Shown here: positions 12,101-24,001 of the stretch, piece after piece | Layout of the letters: each line of letters opens with the position of its first letter | Position numbering within the stretch: position 1 is the first letter of the stretch | Assembly: GCA_024196135.1 (NCBI GenBank) | Contig: JAMQCK010000135.1 | Coordinates: forward strand, 1-54,202 | DNA: 54,202 nucleotides | Direction of reading: 5' to 3' | Origin: Pleurotus ostreatus/Saccharomyces cerevisiae fusant | Lineage: Eukaryota; Opisthokonta | Notes under the pieces: model-generated | Databases searched by the model: none | What the model was told of the DNA's origin: nothing | The model's input: the letters and a program-made list of their open reading frames with translations, nothing else | Position numbers and translations under genes: made by a program

Positions 12101-15100
12101 CTCCATTCCAGCCCCCGCCTATGTCGAAGCCTTTGACGCGCAAGGAGCCTTCGACGCGTCAACTGCCCCGTTGCTTGAGGCGACGGGTACGTTCTCTCTT
12201 TGAGCGGTGCTAGCCTTTTTTGCTGATTTGCTTGCAGACGACGATACACCTCCCAACGCCTACTCACTTCCCGACGACTACACTATTCCAACCACACCCT
12301 ACCCTGACTTTGCCTCGGAGGTCGTATCACAGGGTGCGTAGCCCATCTCGCGATGTCTCGATCGATGCTCAAGCTTTGCAGAATCCACGGACGGCGCCAT
12401 CATCTACTCTACCCAGGTCGGAGAAGCACCAGTAGCTGCGGCTCACGCCTCCGACGCGCCATCCGAGGCCCCGTTGCCCGAGGCGACGGGTATGTGTACC
12501 GCCATCAATTTTGGACATTTTGGCTAACCCTTTCCCTAACAGAGGAAAACTCGTTTGCAAACACTTCTTCTCAATCCTTCACTGATGTGGCCGGCGTAGC
12601 GAGTGCGTCCTATCTCTCAGCATCGATGACAAGATACTCACGCAGTCCAGACATGTCGATCGCCTTCACCTACGAGGACGCGAACGTCGGTCGCCGCTGG
12701 GCCGACGTCGAGAACGAGATCCTCAACGCACTGGATAAGGATGTTCAACAGGACCTGCGAGGCTTCTTGGAGGAGATTACGCTCGAACACTTCCGCCAGG
12801 GCTTCTTGCACGCAGTCGCACGCCAGATCGCCAAAGGTTTTGTTCGTCGTATGGACCTCCTTCAACCGTCGCAATGGTCCGGCATGCCGATCTTGGAGTG
12901 GACCGCAGGAGAGATGCTCGGCCGCAAGTACGCGCAAGCGTATGTGTGCGCGCGGGACCAGTCCATGATCTGCAAGCTGAAGGCGAAGGACGTGGTACAA
13001 GCGCTCGCGTATAGGATCATCTTCGGCATATTCAACTTGGCGTACCCCGACGGATACAAGATCGCACAGACATGGGGCGAATACCTGTCGGCTGTAGCGG
13101 AGGCACCTAACGCACCGCAATCCGCTTTCCTAGCGGCCGTTGCTGACGCACCGTTCACACAAGACGACCTCGAGCGCTGCCAGAAGATCCATCGCAAGGA
13201 AACCGTCGACTGCACGGCATTCGAACGCGCTGTCGTCTACTCGGTAGCGCACCACCTTGTTAGCCCCGCCGAATTCCTGCTCGATGAGTGCCCTCCGTCC
13301 TTGGATCCTCACTTATGGAAGATGGTGCACGCCTACGTCTACTCGTTGGTCGCCGACGACATTCTTTCCGCGAACTTCTCCGAGGTGCCGAGCGATGTGG
13401 TGGAGATCTTGGAAGGACGTGGTGTGACCCTGTACTTGACCAATGACGCGGTTCCCTTGGACTTCGATACCTCCTCGAACGATAGCCTGCGCTCCATTCC
13501 GGCGTCCGACGTGCCCGTGGACGAACCCCAGAACGACATTGGTGAGTCGGGCAATTTCTGCGTGTCATGACCTTCACTCATCACCTCTACGCAGCCTTCC
13601 TCGAACCCATTTCCCAATGCATCCCTTTAGACCCCAGGCATGCCCCGTTGCTTAAGCGATTTGCCGAGTTCCTGCACGAGACCTCGGACAACTACAAGGC
13701 GGGTTTCTGCGCAGGCTTCGCGGATCGCATGGCTATGCAGAACGATACGACCAACGTGTTCGCCGCTCTTCGCGCCTTCGTACCCGACGCCGTCACTCAC
13801 CCAACGGACTACATCTTCGGCTACCAGCTCGGCAACCCCATCGCCATCGTCGTCCGTGACAGCCTCACAATCCCATATGACGCCGACCTCTCCTTCGCCG
13901 TCGAGGATTGGATTTACAACGTCCTATTCTGGATCATCTTGGAGCTTCGCCAGCGGCCTGGTGGAGACGCGATGGACCTCTTGTCAAATGACGTTCTGAA
14001 GCTGGAGGTTGGCGCCGAACCACACCGAATGCCGTGTAGTCTTCCGGCGTTTTTACGCATCGCGTACAGCGCGAGAGATCATTTGCCCGGGAGGCGCACT
14101 ATCCATCGGACGGCTCTCGTCGGCTCGACTGCTCAAGACGTTGCAGCGGACCTCTCTGCCATAGAGCTCGCGATGGTCAACACCCTCCGCGAGTTCGGCG
14201 GCGATATCGAGCCTCTGGATCATTCGTCGATCGACCCGCTCATCTATGGCACCACGCGCACGCTCCTAGCGCAGTGGATCATACACTCGGAGGCTCAGCT
14301 TTTGATGGAGAACCTTGAAGAGGAGGGTAAGTACTTTGTTTGACCTTCAAGCAATGCGTTTGCTGACATGGTTCCAGAGGAGCTTGTTCAACAGCGCGCT
14401 GCGCAGGCTGCTGCCAAACGCGCCCAGTCGACACAGCCCGTGACGCAGCAACTCGCATCGATGCCCGCGGACCCGACTGTTGCGCCTGTCACTCGGCGTA
14501 CTACCTCAGGCCTGACTCTCCCGTCCTCGTCGCAGGCCACGGCGCCACCACCGCCCGCGAGTCCGTCGTCTTCTCGTTCATTGAGCCCGTCATCGTCGCG
14601 TTCGCCGAGCCCCGCGCCATCGGACCCGTCACCTTCGACGCCTACTCCGCAGACGCCGCCGCCTCTGCCGTCAAGCGTTCCGTCGTCTCCGGTCGTTACT
14701 CCATCGTCCTCGGCCATCCCTACGCCGCCCCTTATCGAGCCCTTCACCCTCGGGCCGACTGCGCCTGCGCCGATCGCGCCGACCGACGACGAACCGTCCG
14801 CGCCGTATGAGGAAGAGCCGTTCACACCCATAGCAGAGTCGTCTACGCCAGCTGTCGACTCTTCCATGTCGCCTGCGCCTGAGCCATCCACATCGGCTTC
14901 GCCTGAACCATCTGCACCGACCGTACCCGACGCGCTACCCACGCCAGTCGTGTTGCGCCCCTCAATCCGAGACTACGCGAGCGATCACGATGGAGTCGCG
15001 CAGATGCTCGCCGCCGCTCGCAACAACACCGACTACTTGGACGAGCTTGTCAAGCACGACCCCGTCGGCGTCCTTGGTCTCGCAGACGGGATCCATGCGT

Positions 15101-15747
15101 CGAACAATCTCGGACTCAAGGACCAGTCCGGCAAGCCTTCGGCCTACCCCGCGGTACCTGCTGGCATCGCTGACCGCAACCTGTACCTCGACGCCTGGGA
15201 TGTCGGTTTTCGCATGGCGTACTGGCGCCTCTTCGACGAGGCCGCCGGCTTCTCGAAGCCGTGGCTCTGCTCTACCTTCATGGACGTGCTCGTGGCCGGC
15301 ATCGGTCACCGTTTGCGGATGGACGAGAGCGACCTGCCTATCATCGACTACAACCCTCAGGCGCCCTCGCCGGACATGAAGGATAGGCCCTTCCGGACAT
15401 CCAAGGACCAGAACGAGCTGTGGTACTTCTACGAGGAGCTCATTAACTCGTCGGGCGACGTTGCACCCAAGGGGGACGACGCGGTGTACTCCGGCCAGCC
15501 GAACCTCCACGCTGTGCGTTGGGCTGTGCAGGACGGCCTGGTGCTTCACCGCGGCAACGCCTTCAGGCAGGTGGCTGAATACGACCGCGTACCCTCGAGG
15601 TTATACGAGCAGGTGCACGAGCAGGTCACAGCCCGGGAACAGTGGTTCCCTTACAGGAGGCAGACCTCCGGAGGCGGGAGAGGAAGGGGAGGTTCTGCCA
15701 ACCGTGGTAATGGGGGTCATGGACGTGGACAGCGTAAAAAACACTAA
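9149..15747 (+). CDS. Giant 1867-residue protein: membrane N-terminus, acidic repeats, three related-looking regions, RGG tail
   Basis: I do not recognise it. Fourteen exons (9149-9445, 9503-9577, 9648-9947, 10064-10339, 10628-11117, 11174-11788, 11838-11999, 12055-12186, 12238-12333, 12382-12489, 12543-12602, 12651-13541, 13595-14326, 14378-15747) join without a frame break to 1867 residues. Residues 1-316 contain several membrane segments (for example TVYFLVIAS and HTIFVWVYWTLRTILAAICL). Residues about 340-480 are an acidic repeat of eight-residue units such as EPAIVNED. Residues 480-870 are Asp/Glu/Ser-rich and spread over small phase-1 exons. Regions 871-1167, 1168-1411 and about 1600-1835 are globular and may be diverged copies of one domain; a Pro/Ser linker precedes the third. 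The C-terminus is RGG-like (GGGRGRGG then GNGGHGRGQRKKH). The 288-nt intron at 10340-10627 is long, so two adjacent genes remain possible. Confidence 0.65.
10723..10990 (+). repeat. Coding minisatellite, 24-bp units encoding acidic octapeptides
   Basis: Inside exon 5 of the giant gene, near-identical 24-bp units encode EPAIVNED-like octapeptides about ten times with drift (VNEDVPAI, VNEDEPAI, VNDIEPAI, VNEIEPVS, VNEDVPVS). The central copies are the most similar, suggesting expansion by slippage or unequal exchange. Copy number may be polymorphic. Confidence 0.8.
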
Positions 15748-16163
15748 TTGGATACCCTCCTCCGCATGTTAGCACGCCGTTGGGCGCTTCGGTGTGCTGA
15801 TTTGGCGGGGTGCAGCGTCGGTGGGCGGCCACCTACCGATGCTGCTGGGTGAGGTCGGCGGGTCGCGCCGCTGGCCTTGCCCGCTAAACGACGAGGCTCG
15901 AGGGTGCCTCAGCTGACAGTCCAAGGATCGACAGTCCTCACTTACACCACTTGTAATTGTACTCACCACATACCCACTTCTGTAGCATAGCACTTACATA
16001 CGTATTTCTCTCGATTTTCTTCGCAATGGCTTAAAGCAAGTGTCCGAACTCGAACTTGTGGGTCCACACACGCGCAGTCACGTGCGCGTACCGGCCGAGT
16101 GAGCCGCGCGCGCTTGTCCGAGTCGCGCGCCGCCAATCGAACTTGCGCTCACCGTCGTCTGCG
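15748..16163. other. Intergenic between giant gene and EMC1
   Basis: It contains the 3' flank of the giant gene and the EMC1 promoter. No supported ORF. Confidence 0.45.
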
Positions 16164-19100
16164 ATGAGGATGCGGCTCTGGACGCCGCTTATCGTCCTCG
16201 TAACTTCAACTCTATCATGGGCCCTACATGAGTCCGACGTCGGGGTGATCGACTGGCACAAGAGCCTTGTCGGCGTCCCCCAGGTGTATACGCCAGGGAC
16301 GGCGCCGCTCATGCACAGAGTCAAGGGGAAGACGTCCAAGAGTGTCATTTTGTCGGTCACGGATAAGAATGTGCTGGCAGCGTTGGACCCAGTCAGTGGG
16401 GGCGTTAGTACGTGGCAGTATTGAGCTCGTGGCGCGTCATACTAATGGCCCGCAGCCTGGAGGCATGTCTTCGACGACTCAGACCCTGTAGTCTCCTACC
16501 ACAAGTACGAAGATGGTGCGTAGCTCCTTCTGATACTTCCCCCACCGCTTGCTGACAAAAAGGATAGCGGTGGTCGCATTATCGGGCCCTGGCTCTTCGA
16601 CTGTACGAATGTTCGAGTCCTTGACTGGATTCATACTTTTCGAGAGGAAGCTATACGATGACTTGCAAGGCCCCACATCGTCCTTTGGCACCCATGTCGC
16701 CTTCGCGCCGGAAATGGCTGAACTGAACGTCTTGACCGGAGGTCACACCGTCACCCGACTGAACGGCAAGAACGGGGGGAAGACACAGTGGACGTGGAGA
16801 TCGGAGGACCAAGGGTGCGTGCGCATCTTCCAGTCAATACTACGAAACCTGAAGCGGGCCCTAGCTCTCTCGTCACGTACTTCCAGCTCGTGAACACCGC
16901 AGAGGCCGTATACGCGATTGGAGTTGCCAAAGAGTTCGCCTCGTACACCGTCCACTTGACCGCCATCGACCCTATCACCGGCGCCGAGCTTGCCTCGCGC
17001 CGCGTCCCCTCCGATGTCACCGACCCCTCCCAAATTATGACTCTCACAAACGGCGACCAACGAGCTGTCGTGTGGCTTGAGAAGGGCAAGCTCAAGTCGA
17101 TCCCCCTCGAGCCCAAGCTGCTCGCCCGACCTCTGCAAGCCAATGACGCGGACGTTGAGGAGCTTCTGGACATTACTCTGGCCAACCAAGGCATGCTCGT
17201 GGTGAAGAAGACCAATGGCGCGGGCCGTATTGTCAAGCTCAGCGAAAAAGAGCCAGGCGTCACCGATACGGTGTGGGACTTCGAGGTGCGCATGGTTCTC
17301 CTGCACTGTACGCAGGATGCTGAGCTTTCCGCAGGTGCCGTCCGCGCCCGCGCTGTACTCCGGCGGGCTCGACAAAGACGGCAAGCCGTACATTGCGCGC
17401 CTTTACTGGTCGATCACCTTCAAGGTGCGTTCCTCTCCCTACACTTGTTCTGCTTAATTGACGGTGCTATAGAAAGTCACCGTCGATGTCTTTACCCCGC
17501 ATTTCACCCTCGTCACCGGCTTCACCATCCCCTTCGACACCGACCGCTACGGCAAAATCGAGCACGTACGTCCCTTAACCGCTACTCCCTATCCTCCCCT
17601 TCACCACTAACCTCGCCTGCAGTTCCACATGGACGCCGCTGTCCCCGGCGGCTGGACCGTCCTCACCCGCCTCGTGCTCACCACCTCCACCGGCGCCGTC
17701 CAGTTCTGGCAGCAAGAAGACCTCAAATGGACCCGCGACGAAGCCCTCGCGCACATCGCCGCCGCCGAGTTCGTCGAGCTTCCCGAGCGCGTTGCCGCTT
17801 CCTCCTCCTCCACCTCGCCTTCCACCTCCCGCTTGCAGCGTCAGCTCCGCGACGCGCGACAGCTGCCGCAGTACGTGTATCGCTTCGCCAAGCGCTTTGC
17901 GACGGGCGCGTACGCCTCGGCGACGTCGCCCGCGTCCGAGGTCGGCGTGTTTCGGGACGCGTTTGGCTTTAGGCAGGTCATTGTTGCGGCGACGGCGCGG
18001 GGCGTGGTGTACGGGCTGGACTCGAGCAATGGGGCGGTGCTGTGGAGTCGGTTGTATGAAGATAAGGATGGGGTGGTAACGCCGGTGAAGGTGTCCACGC
18101 TGAGGACCGTGAGCGATGGAGAGACGCCGCAGGTGGTGGTGGTCGCGCAGAGGAAGACTCCGCAGGTGCGTTTCGAGCAGAGAGTGGAAGATATCGGCTG
18201 ACGATAAGCAGGGCCAGACGCACACGGTGTTGTATCATCTTGATGCCCTGACTGGCAAGGATATGCGCCGCAAGTTCGACAAGGGCGAACCGTTGCTCGG
18301 CTTCGTCGCGGCGAAGAAGCCTTTGGCGGATGCCTTCCTCCTTGACGCTGAGTCCAGGGTAGTCGTTCTAGTTGATGAGTCCCTTGATGTATGTCCTTTT
18401 TCGCCTGACTCGTCAACTTCACCTACTCAATGGCCATGCAGTACACCATCTTCCCCGAGACCAAGGCCTCCGAAGTCACCTTCGCCACCTACGCCTCCTC
18501 CCTCTACTTCCCTCTCCTCGAGCACGGCCGCCTCTCCGGCTATACCCTTGGCTCCGACAGCGCCTACCCCGCCTGGACCATCCCCGCCACCCACGGCGAC
18601 AGCATCGACGCGCTCATCCCCCTGTCCCGCGGCCCCATCGCGAGCCTCGGCAAGGTCGTCGCGGACCGCAAGACGCTCTATAAGTACCTCAACCCGCGCC
18701 TCGTCGGCGTGCTCACATCCGGTACCTCTGGCTGCGGCGTCTCAGTCGTCGACGCCGCGAAGGGCACGGTGCTGTATCATGCGCGCGTTCCCGCGGTGCG
18801 CGGAGTGTGCGATGTGCACGCGTCGTTGACGGAGCATTGGCTGGTGTACTCGTACTACGAGGGCGAGGCTGCTGGGAGCGGTGTCACGGGCTACCGGGTG
18901 GTTACGGTCGAATTCTACGAGGGCCATGCGCCGGATGAGAAGACCGGAAGGTGTGTTTATCGATTGCTGGCCGCTTTGTATGTGCTGACCGTGCGCAGTG
19001 CTGAGCTATCCGCCTTCGATACGGGTCTCCTCAACTACACGACGTACGAGCAAACCTACGCGTATCCCCAACCCATCACCGCGCTCGCAACGACGCGGAC

Positions 19101-19637
19101 GAAGCACGGGATAACCATGAAAGACCTTATTGGTACGTATGCGATCTTTGTCGGCGGACGTGTGCTGACTCAACTTTCGCAGTCGCCCGCGCTGATGGCA
19201 AGATCCACTCGCTGCAGCGTCGACTACTCGACCCGCGGCGACCCAAGCATAAGCCTACCGCACAAGACGCAGAAGAATTGCTCATCCAGTATGAGCCCGT
19301 CCTGCCCGACGATCCGAAGAGGATACTGTCGCACAAATATGAGGTGAGTGCAGCCTCGGTCGATGCGCTTTGAGTGATACTAATGCTAGCCCCACAGATC
19401 ACGAACACTGCGAAGATCATCACCAGTCCCGCGCTGCTCGAGTCGACATCGCTCGTGTACGCGTACGGACTCGACATGTTCCTGACGCGGGTGTCGCCAT
19501 CGGGGACGTTCGATGTTTTGAGCGAGGGGTTCAACAAGATCCAACTGGTGTTGACGATCTCGGCGTTGGCGATCGGATTGGTCGTGACCCGGCCGATGGT
19601 GAGGAGAAAGAAGTTGCGGGAGAGGTGGTACTCGTAG
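16164..19637 (+). CDS. EMC1: ER membrane protein complex subunit 1
   Basis: EMC1 is the large lumenal beta-propeller subunit of the EMC, an insertase for tail-anchored and multipass membrane proteins. Twelve exons (16164-16407, 16456-16515, 16568-16814, 16865-17285, 17335-17424, 17473-17565, 17623-18165, 18212-18388, 18442-18950, 18999-19132, 19183-19343, 19398-19637) join to 972 residues, the usual family size. Start ATG 16164 gives a signal peptide (LWTPLIVLVTSTLSWA) directly before the typical HESDVGVIDW. Recognisable stretches are WRHVFDDSDPVVSYHKYED, ALSGPGSSTVRMFESLTG, the PQQ-like propeller repeats, and in the last exon SATS-region sequence ending in one membrane segment (LTISALAIGLVVT) and a basic tail RRKKLRERWYS. 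Constitutive expression is expected. Confidence 0.95.
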
Positions 19638-20188
19638 GGATATGCCTGATTGTCGGACCCTAGACCACTCAGAATGAGGAAACGTTGCAAAACATGTATC
19701 CCTCTGTCACCCGGTGCACATCTCGCTGCCAACATAGGTAAATTCTTGTGCATACTCGGACGCAGACGGGCTGCCGTGACCCTGAAACAGAGAGTATGAC
19801 CTTTGGGTGTAAGGGAGCCTTGGAGTCTTCCTTTATAACTTTTCCTTCGACTGCAGCCATCGATAGCACGGTAAGATATACTCTTGGGCTCTCATAGTAC
19901 GCTCATGCCTGATGTTGCCTGATAGATGCATCAACTGCCTCGCCATCGCGATATGTATTCCGGTATGCGACGCAATTCATTGCTCGTTGATTACGACAAA
20001 CCTATTCCGAACCGTGACCTGCCGATCCTGGCACCTCCACACCGCAGAGGCACTTGGGCGGAAATACTCTATTAAGCCTCGCAGGACTGCTAGACTCCGT
20101 CATGAGATGGATTTTCATATGCTCATGCAATGGCCTTGGTCTATTCTCTTGAACGCATAAAGCAAAGAAACACAATTATTCTACTGCT
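19638..20188. other. Convergent 3' flanks of EMC1 and second RBR gene
   Basis: No supported gene. The two neighbours converge here, so this should be terminator and 3' UTR sequence. Confidence 0.45.
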
Positions 20189-21881
20189 CTAATACCTAGG
20201 CAGGTGGACCAACTGGACCTCAGGGCTCTCTGTCGGCTCGCATACATGGGCCGTGGTATACGATCCGCCACAAAGATAGCAGAACTCCGCGCTGCACCGA
20301 CATACCATGTGTGGGCAGCCATCCGTGCGATCGACAGTCGCGCCGCACGAGGGACAGCGCTGCCACTGCTTCTCCTTCACGAGCGCGTCAAATTGGGCGG
20401 TGGACTCCTGTACGCAGTCACGCCCCGCATGACCAGGCTGTCTGCACTGCGCGCTGGTCGCCGTGCGGCACGCCGTACAGGAGAAGACGACGGGTCGCGG
20501 AGACCTCATGCTCGAGCCGAGGAATGCAGAGCACCGGGCATTGACGCAGTATACACGGTCGGCGGGCGCGACGACGTATTCGGCGCGTTTAGTCCGATAC
20601 TGCGCCAGAAGGGTGGCTGGAATTTGTACGTCCACCGCTGCGTCGGCCAGAGGCTGCCCGCAACAGCGCAGAGGGAAGAGACTTTCGTCTGTGAGCGTGG
20701 AACGGACGAGTCTCTCGACGCATTCTGCGCAGAAATGGTGTCCACAAGGCGCGTCGACGCACTCGGTTGACCACGTATGATCGTAGCAGCCTTCACACGT
20801 GTACAGCGCGCGGTGGCTTGTAGTTCGTCTGCACGCCGCACGTCAAATCTCCATCTTATACTGGTCATCCAATAACACCACATACCGTATGTATGAAGGC
20901 GACTCCACAGCTTCCCACCGAATTGGCAGGGCCTCGGCTTCGTTAGCAGACCGTCTTTCCTTCTCGAACTCATCTGGACCTTCTGAAGGAGCTGCTTCGT
21001 CGGGCCACTCATCATCATACTCGGCGACGGGCGCTTCCGACTGGTCGTCCAGGAGTTCTCCATATGCGACGTCGAAGGCGTTGTCGGATTCACCGTCAGG
21101 GGACGGAAGCCGCTCTTCGACTTGCGGCGACATCGGATACTCGTCCTCGTACGTTTCTTCCTCATTTTCCTGGTAATCGAGGTCGCTGATGATGTCAGCA
21201 AAATCTGGTTGCTCAAAATCCAATCCTAGGATAGCCTCAGGGCGGACGTGCGCGACGAGACGGCCGGTTGTACTAGACCTCGATTGATAAGTGGATCAGA
21301 CTCGCTACGCACTCGAAAACGCACTTATAACGATACACAGGTACGACGTCGTTGTATCCCTATACGACATCAACCATCGTTAGGCTTTCACCTGAAGGAA
21401 GCGGGGAGTACGAGAATTCGACCCGAGGGGGTGAAGACGTAGGCATGCGCTGCTCTGTGGGAGGGGCTCTAGACGTCGATGCGCGGCTTGCAGTGGCTTC
21501 GGGTTGGTGCGCAGATGAAGTAGCAGGTTCCGAAGGCTCTCCAGGAGCAGCATTCATCGCCGGTGATGGTGCGCTCGTCGTCGCCGGTGGACCTCTGCTC
21601 CGTCAGCTCAGCACCGAGTATAGGGAGTTTGATACACACCGAGTTTCTTCCAGGCGCTGTGTAAGTTGCTTTCTTGCCTGCCGCGCCGCTCTGACCGGGT
21701 CGATGCCGGGGTTCCGCAACATCGTCTCTAACGCTTCTGCCTGCAGCTCGAATGCAAATTGCTGATCGGAAAAGTCCCCGGCCATATCGTCGAGGTCCGT
21801 AAGTGCGAGCGGCGCTATAAGGGATGCGGTCTCTTCATCGAGCTGCGTGGGAGTCGCGGGGAGCGCCAGGTGCATCGACAT
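20189..21881 (-). CDS. Second RBR (RING1-IBR-RING2) E3 ubiquitin ligase
   Basis: Exons 21881-21640, 21594-21412, 21272-20862 and 20816-20189 are phase-consistent and give about 487 residues; the 139-nt intron at 21411-21273 is the least certain. The N-terminal LPATPTQLDEETA and DFSDQQFAFELQAEALETML are helical, followed by a Ser/Pro/Glu-rich acidic stretch. RING1 is CEGCYDHTW then CGHHFCAEC and LRCC, IBR has CVNARC and CTACR then CRQPGHAGRDC, and RING2 is CPSCGATVDRTDGCPHMVC then CSAEFCYLC, with the catalytic cysteine expected in DGCPHM. Compared with the RBR at 4427 it keeps the complete RING1 cysteine pair. Same architecture, different strand, 15 kb apart: likely ancient paralogues. Substrate is unknown. 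Confidence 0.82.
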
Positions 21882-22978
21882 GACAAAGAGCTGTTGGGCG
21901 CTTATCAGATGAGAGGAAGATTCGTGAGGTTTGCGTACATACACTGGTATTTAGGATCACTGTTAGGCGCAGTATGTGGGCTCTGAGGTGTATATGAGGG
22001 GCGATGAAGCAGACGGTAGAATGAGGAGGCACGGGCGAGATGAAGGAAGGAACGAGGATGCCCACCACGCACCTTCTGCTATTCAGACCATAGGTCCAGT
22101 ATAGCACGTACTAGTGTCTCGTCATAGGCATATTCAAGTCGTCAGCTGCCGATGAGGGAACGGTAATAGCAAGGGCGAGTTCGCGTGCATCTATCAGGGT
22201 TGGGCTTACACGTGTCACACATCTTGATCCTAAAGACATAGAAACAAGTATAGAGATTGAGAGCCTGCAAGCTCAAGCGTCCTGTCATCACGCGCTGCGA
22301 GGCCGTCGAGATGCGTTGGAATTAATCATGGTGGTTTGTTCGGAGTCGGGAAATGCCGGCTGAAGTTTGGTAGTCACATGATCCTTCGGCACCCACCGAA
22401 ATGTGGGCCACGACCGGCGCTGGTGTTGTTCTCTCGCCACGAACCACCAGACCGGAGCTCAGCAAAAGTCGACAGTCACCAACTTCGAATCGCTTCGAAT
22501 GCGCATTCGGCAAATACGGAAAATTGCAATGGGCTAAAGGTAGACAGCGCACGCAAGAGCAAGAAGTACGGCTTGGAAGTGCTCGGCTCAGGGCGAGCAT
22601 CCAACTCATTGCTTTAGAAAACGCCCTGACTCGACTTCCTGCAGAATTATCTCCCGTCAGGCTCTCCTCCGACTGAGAGGCGCTCTCCGCCTAATATCGC
22701 CGTCGTATCGCGCCACGCATTTCTCTTACTCCTCCCACGGTCTCAGCTCTCTCAATCGCATGCTCTTCTTTCCGACATTTCTCTAGTCATCATCGGCTGC
22801 CCAGCTAGGGCTGTTTCGACTTCCCCGGACATACTCACTGTGTCTGCCAGGGATTCCCTGTTCCTCCACCTTGCCGCTGCCTTATAGCTCCCCCAGGTAG
22901 AGATATTACCAGACGCGGGAAGGATGAACGAACTCGCCTGATCCTTCCTTGGGTATTGACAGACGAACACTCTACTAC
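21882..22978. other. 1.1-kb intergenic region, no supported gene
   Basis: It lies upstream of the second RBR gene and ends at a tRNA gene. Short ORFs overlap antisense to each other near 22320-22680 without recognisable content. Confidence 0.4.
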
Positions 22979-23074
22979 GGTCCTATAGTGTAGCGGTTAT
23001 CACAGTGGATTCTGATGCATAGTATCTGTTATCTTCGAATTCCACTAACGCAGGTTCGATTCCTGCTAGGACCT
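22979..23074 (+). tRNA. tRNA-Gln(CUG) with 24-nt intron
   Basis: The acceptor stem GGTCCTA pairs with TAGGACC. D arm, anticodon stem GTGGA/TCCAC and T arm GCAGG-TTCGATT-CCTGC fold normally. The anticodon loop is TT-CTG-A-T, giving anticodon CUG for Gln codon CAG. The intron 23016-23039 follows position 37, the canonical place. A TTTT Pol III terminator follows directly. It differs from the other two copies in the anticodon stem, D loop and T loop. Confidence 0.93.
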
Positions 23075-23474
23075 TTTGCGAGGAGAGGGTTCGATCATTT
23101 TTTGGACAAATGTTTGATGCGTCAATGGTGGCGCAGGAACAATCAAACGTTATGCCTATCACAGGGAGTAGCGAGACTCGCAAAGGAATCAAGGGAGATG
23201 TCGAATGTACAAACGAGCATGCAGAGCATTAGAGCAGCGCATGAATCCAAGTTTTATCGTCTGCAGACGCTTTTCAGCTTCGACAGGGCCTCTGATGGTC
23301 CAGAGTCCGTCACAGAAAAACTTGATCATCACAGAGCATTGAATATGTGTACTCATTTCCTTGTCGATGAATTATGCATCGCCGAGGAGCCCAACATGAA
23401 CACGCGCGGTGTTTCGAGCGACAAGCGAAGACAGAGGTACTGTGCCTGGAGCTGTCAGTGAGCTCAATCTGAGC

Positions 23475-23482
23475 TATATAAT
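23475..23482 (+). promoter_or_regulatory. TATA box of CFEM-like gene 1
   Basis: TATATAAT lies 72 nt before the ATG at 23547, a plausible core-promoter position in this array. Confidence 0.5.
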
Positions 23483-23546
23483 GCGGATAACGGACGAAGC
23501 TTCTGCAAACCTTCACGAGCTCGCCGCACAAGAACGTAATCAAAAA

Positions 23547-24001
23547 ATGCGCTTTGGACGTCTCATCCTGCTCGCCGTCGTCTCGGGAGTCGCGCTTGCA
23601 GCGCAGACGGATTTGGACACACTTACGCGTGAGTAAAGGATACTTCCTTGTTCACCCACGCGCTTACCTTCAAACCAACGCCATCCTCCCTCTGTCTCCA
23701 CCAACGCCCCACACGCCCGTCTCTTCACTCGCGCTCGACTCGCTCGTCCGTCGCCCGCGTCCTTCGCGCCCTTCCGTCACCCGCGCCCATCCCGCCATTC
23801 CCTTGCTCGTGCACATCTCTTTCGTTCTCTCCTCCGCCCCCAGCCTGCGCTCGCAAGTGCGCCGCGGAGAACTGCCAGTCGAAGCGCGACTGCATCTGCG
23901 GCACGCACTGGATGGCGCCGTGCATCGGCGTCGAGTGCCCGGATGATGCGTCGCGGCTGGCGGCTTCAACGTCGGTGACGAAGTACTGCAATGGGGGGTG
24001 A
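23547..24001 (+). CDS. CFEM-like small secreted cysteine-rich protein 1
   Basis: 79 residues from exons 23547-23628 and 23844-24001 (215-nt phase-1 intron). Exon 1 encodes a signal peptide (GRLILLAVVSGVALA) and a short spacer TDLDTLT; exon 2 starts in the Pro codon before the first cysteine and encodes the whole module. Eight cysteines follow C-x3-C-x4-C-x5-C-x-C-x7-C-x4-C-x16-C. The order, the CxC and the last spacings match CFEM domains (fungal extracellular proteins, some binding haem or iron), but C2-C3 is 4 residues rather than the usual 8-12, so I call it CFEM-like. There is no GPI signal or membrane anchor, so a soluble secreted protein is expected. First gene of the array. Confidence 0.8.

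Noticed and set aside
14388..17393. Long minus-strand frames opposite the giant gene and EMC1
   Set aside because: They are codon-bias shadows of well-supported spliced plus-strand genes and have no domain content.
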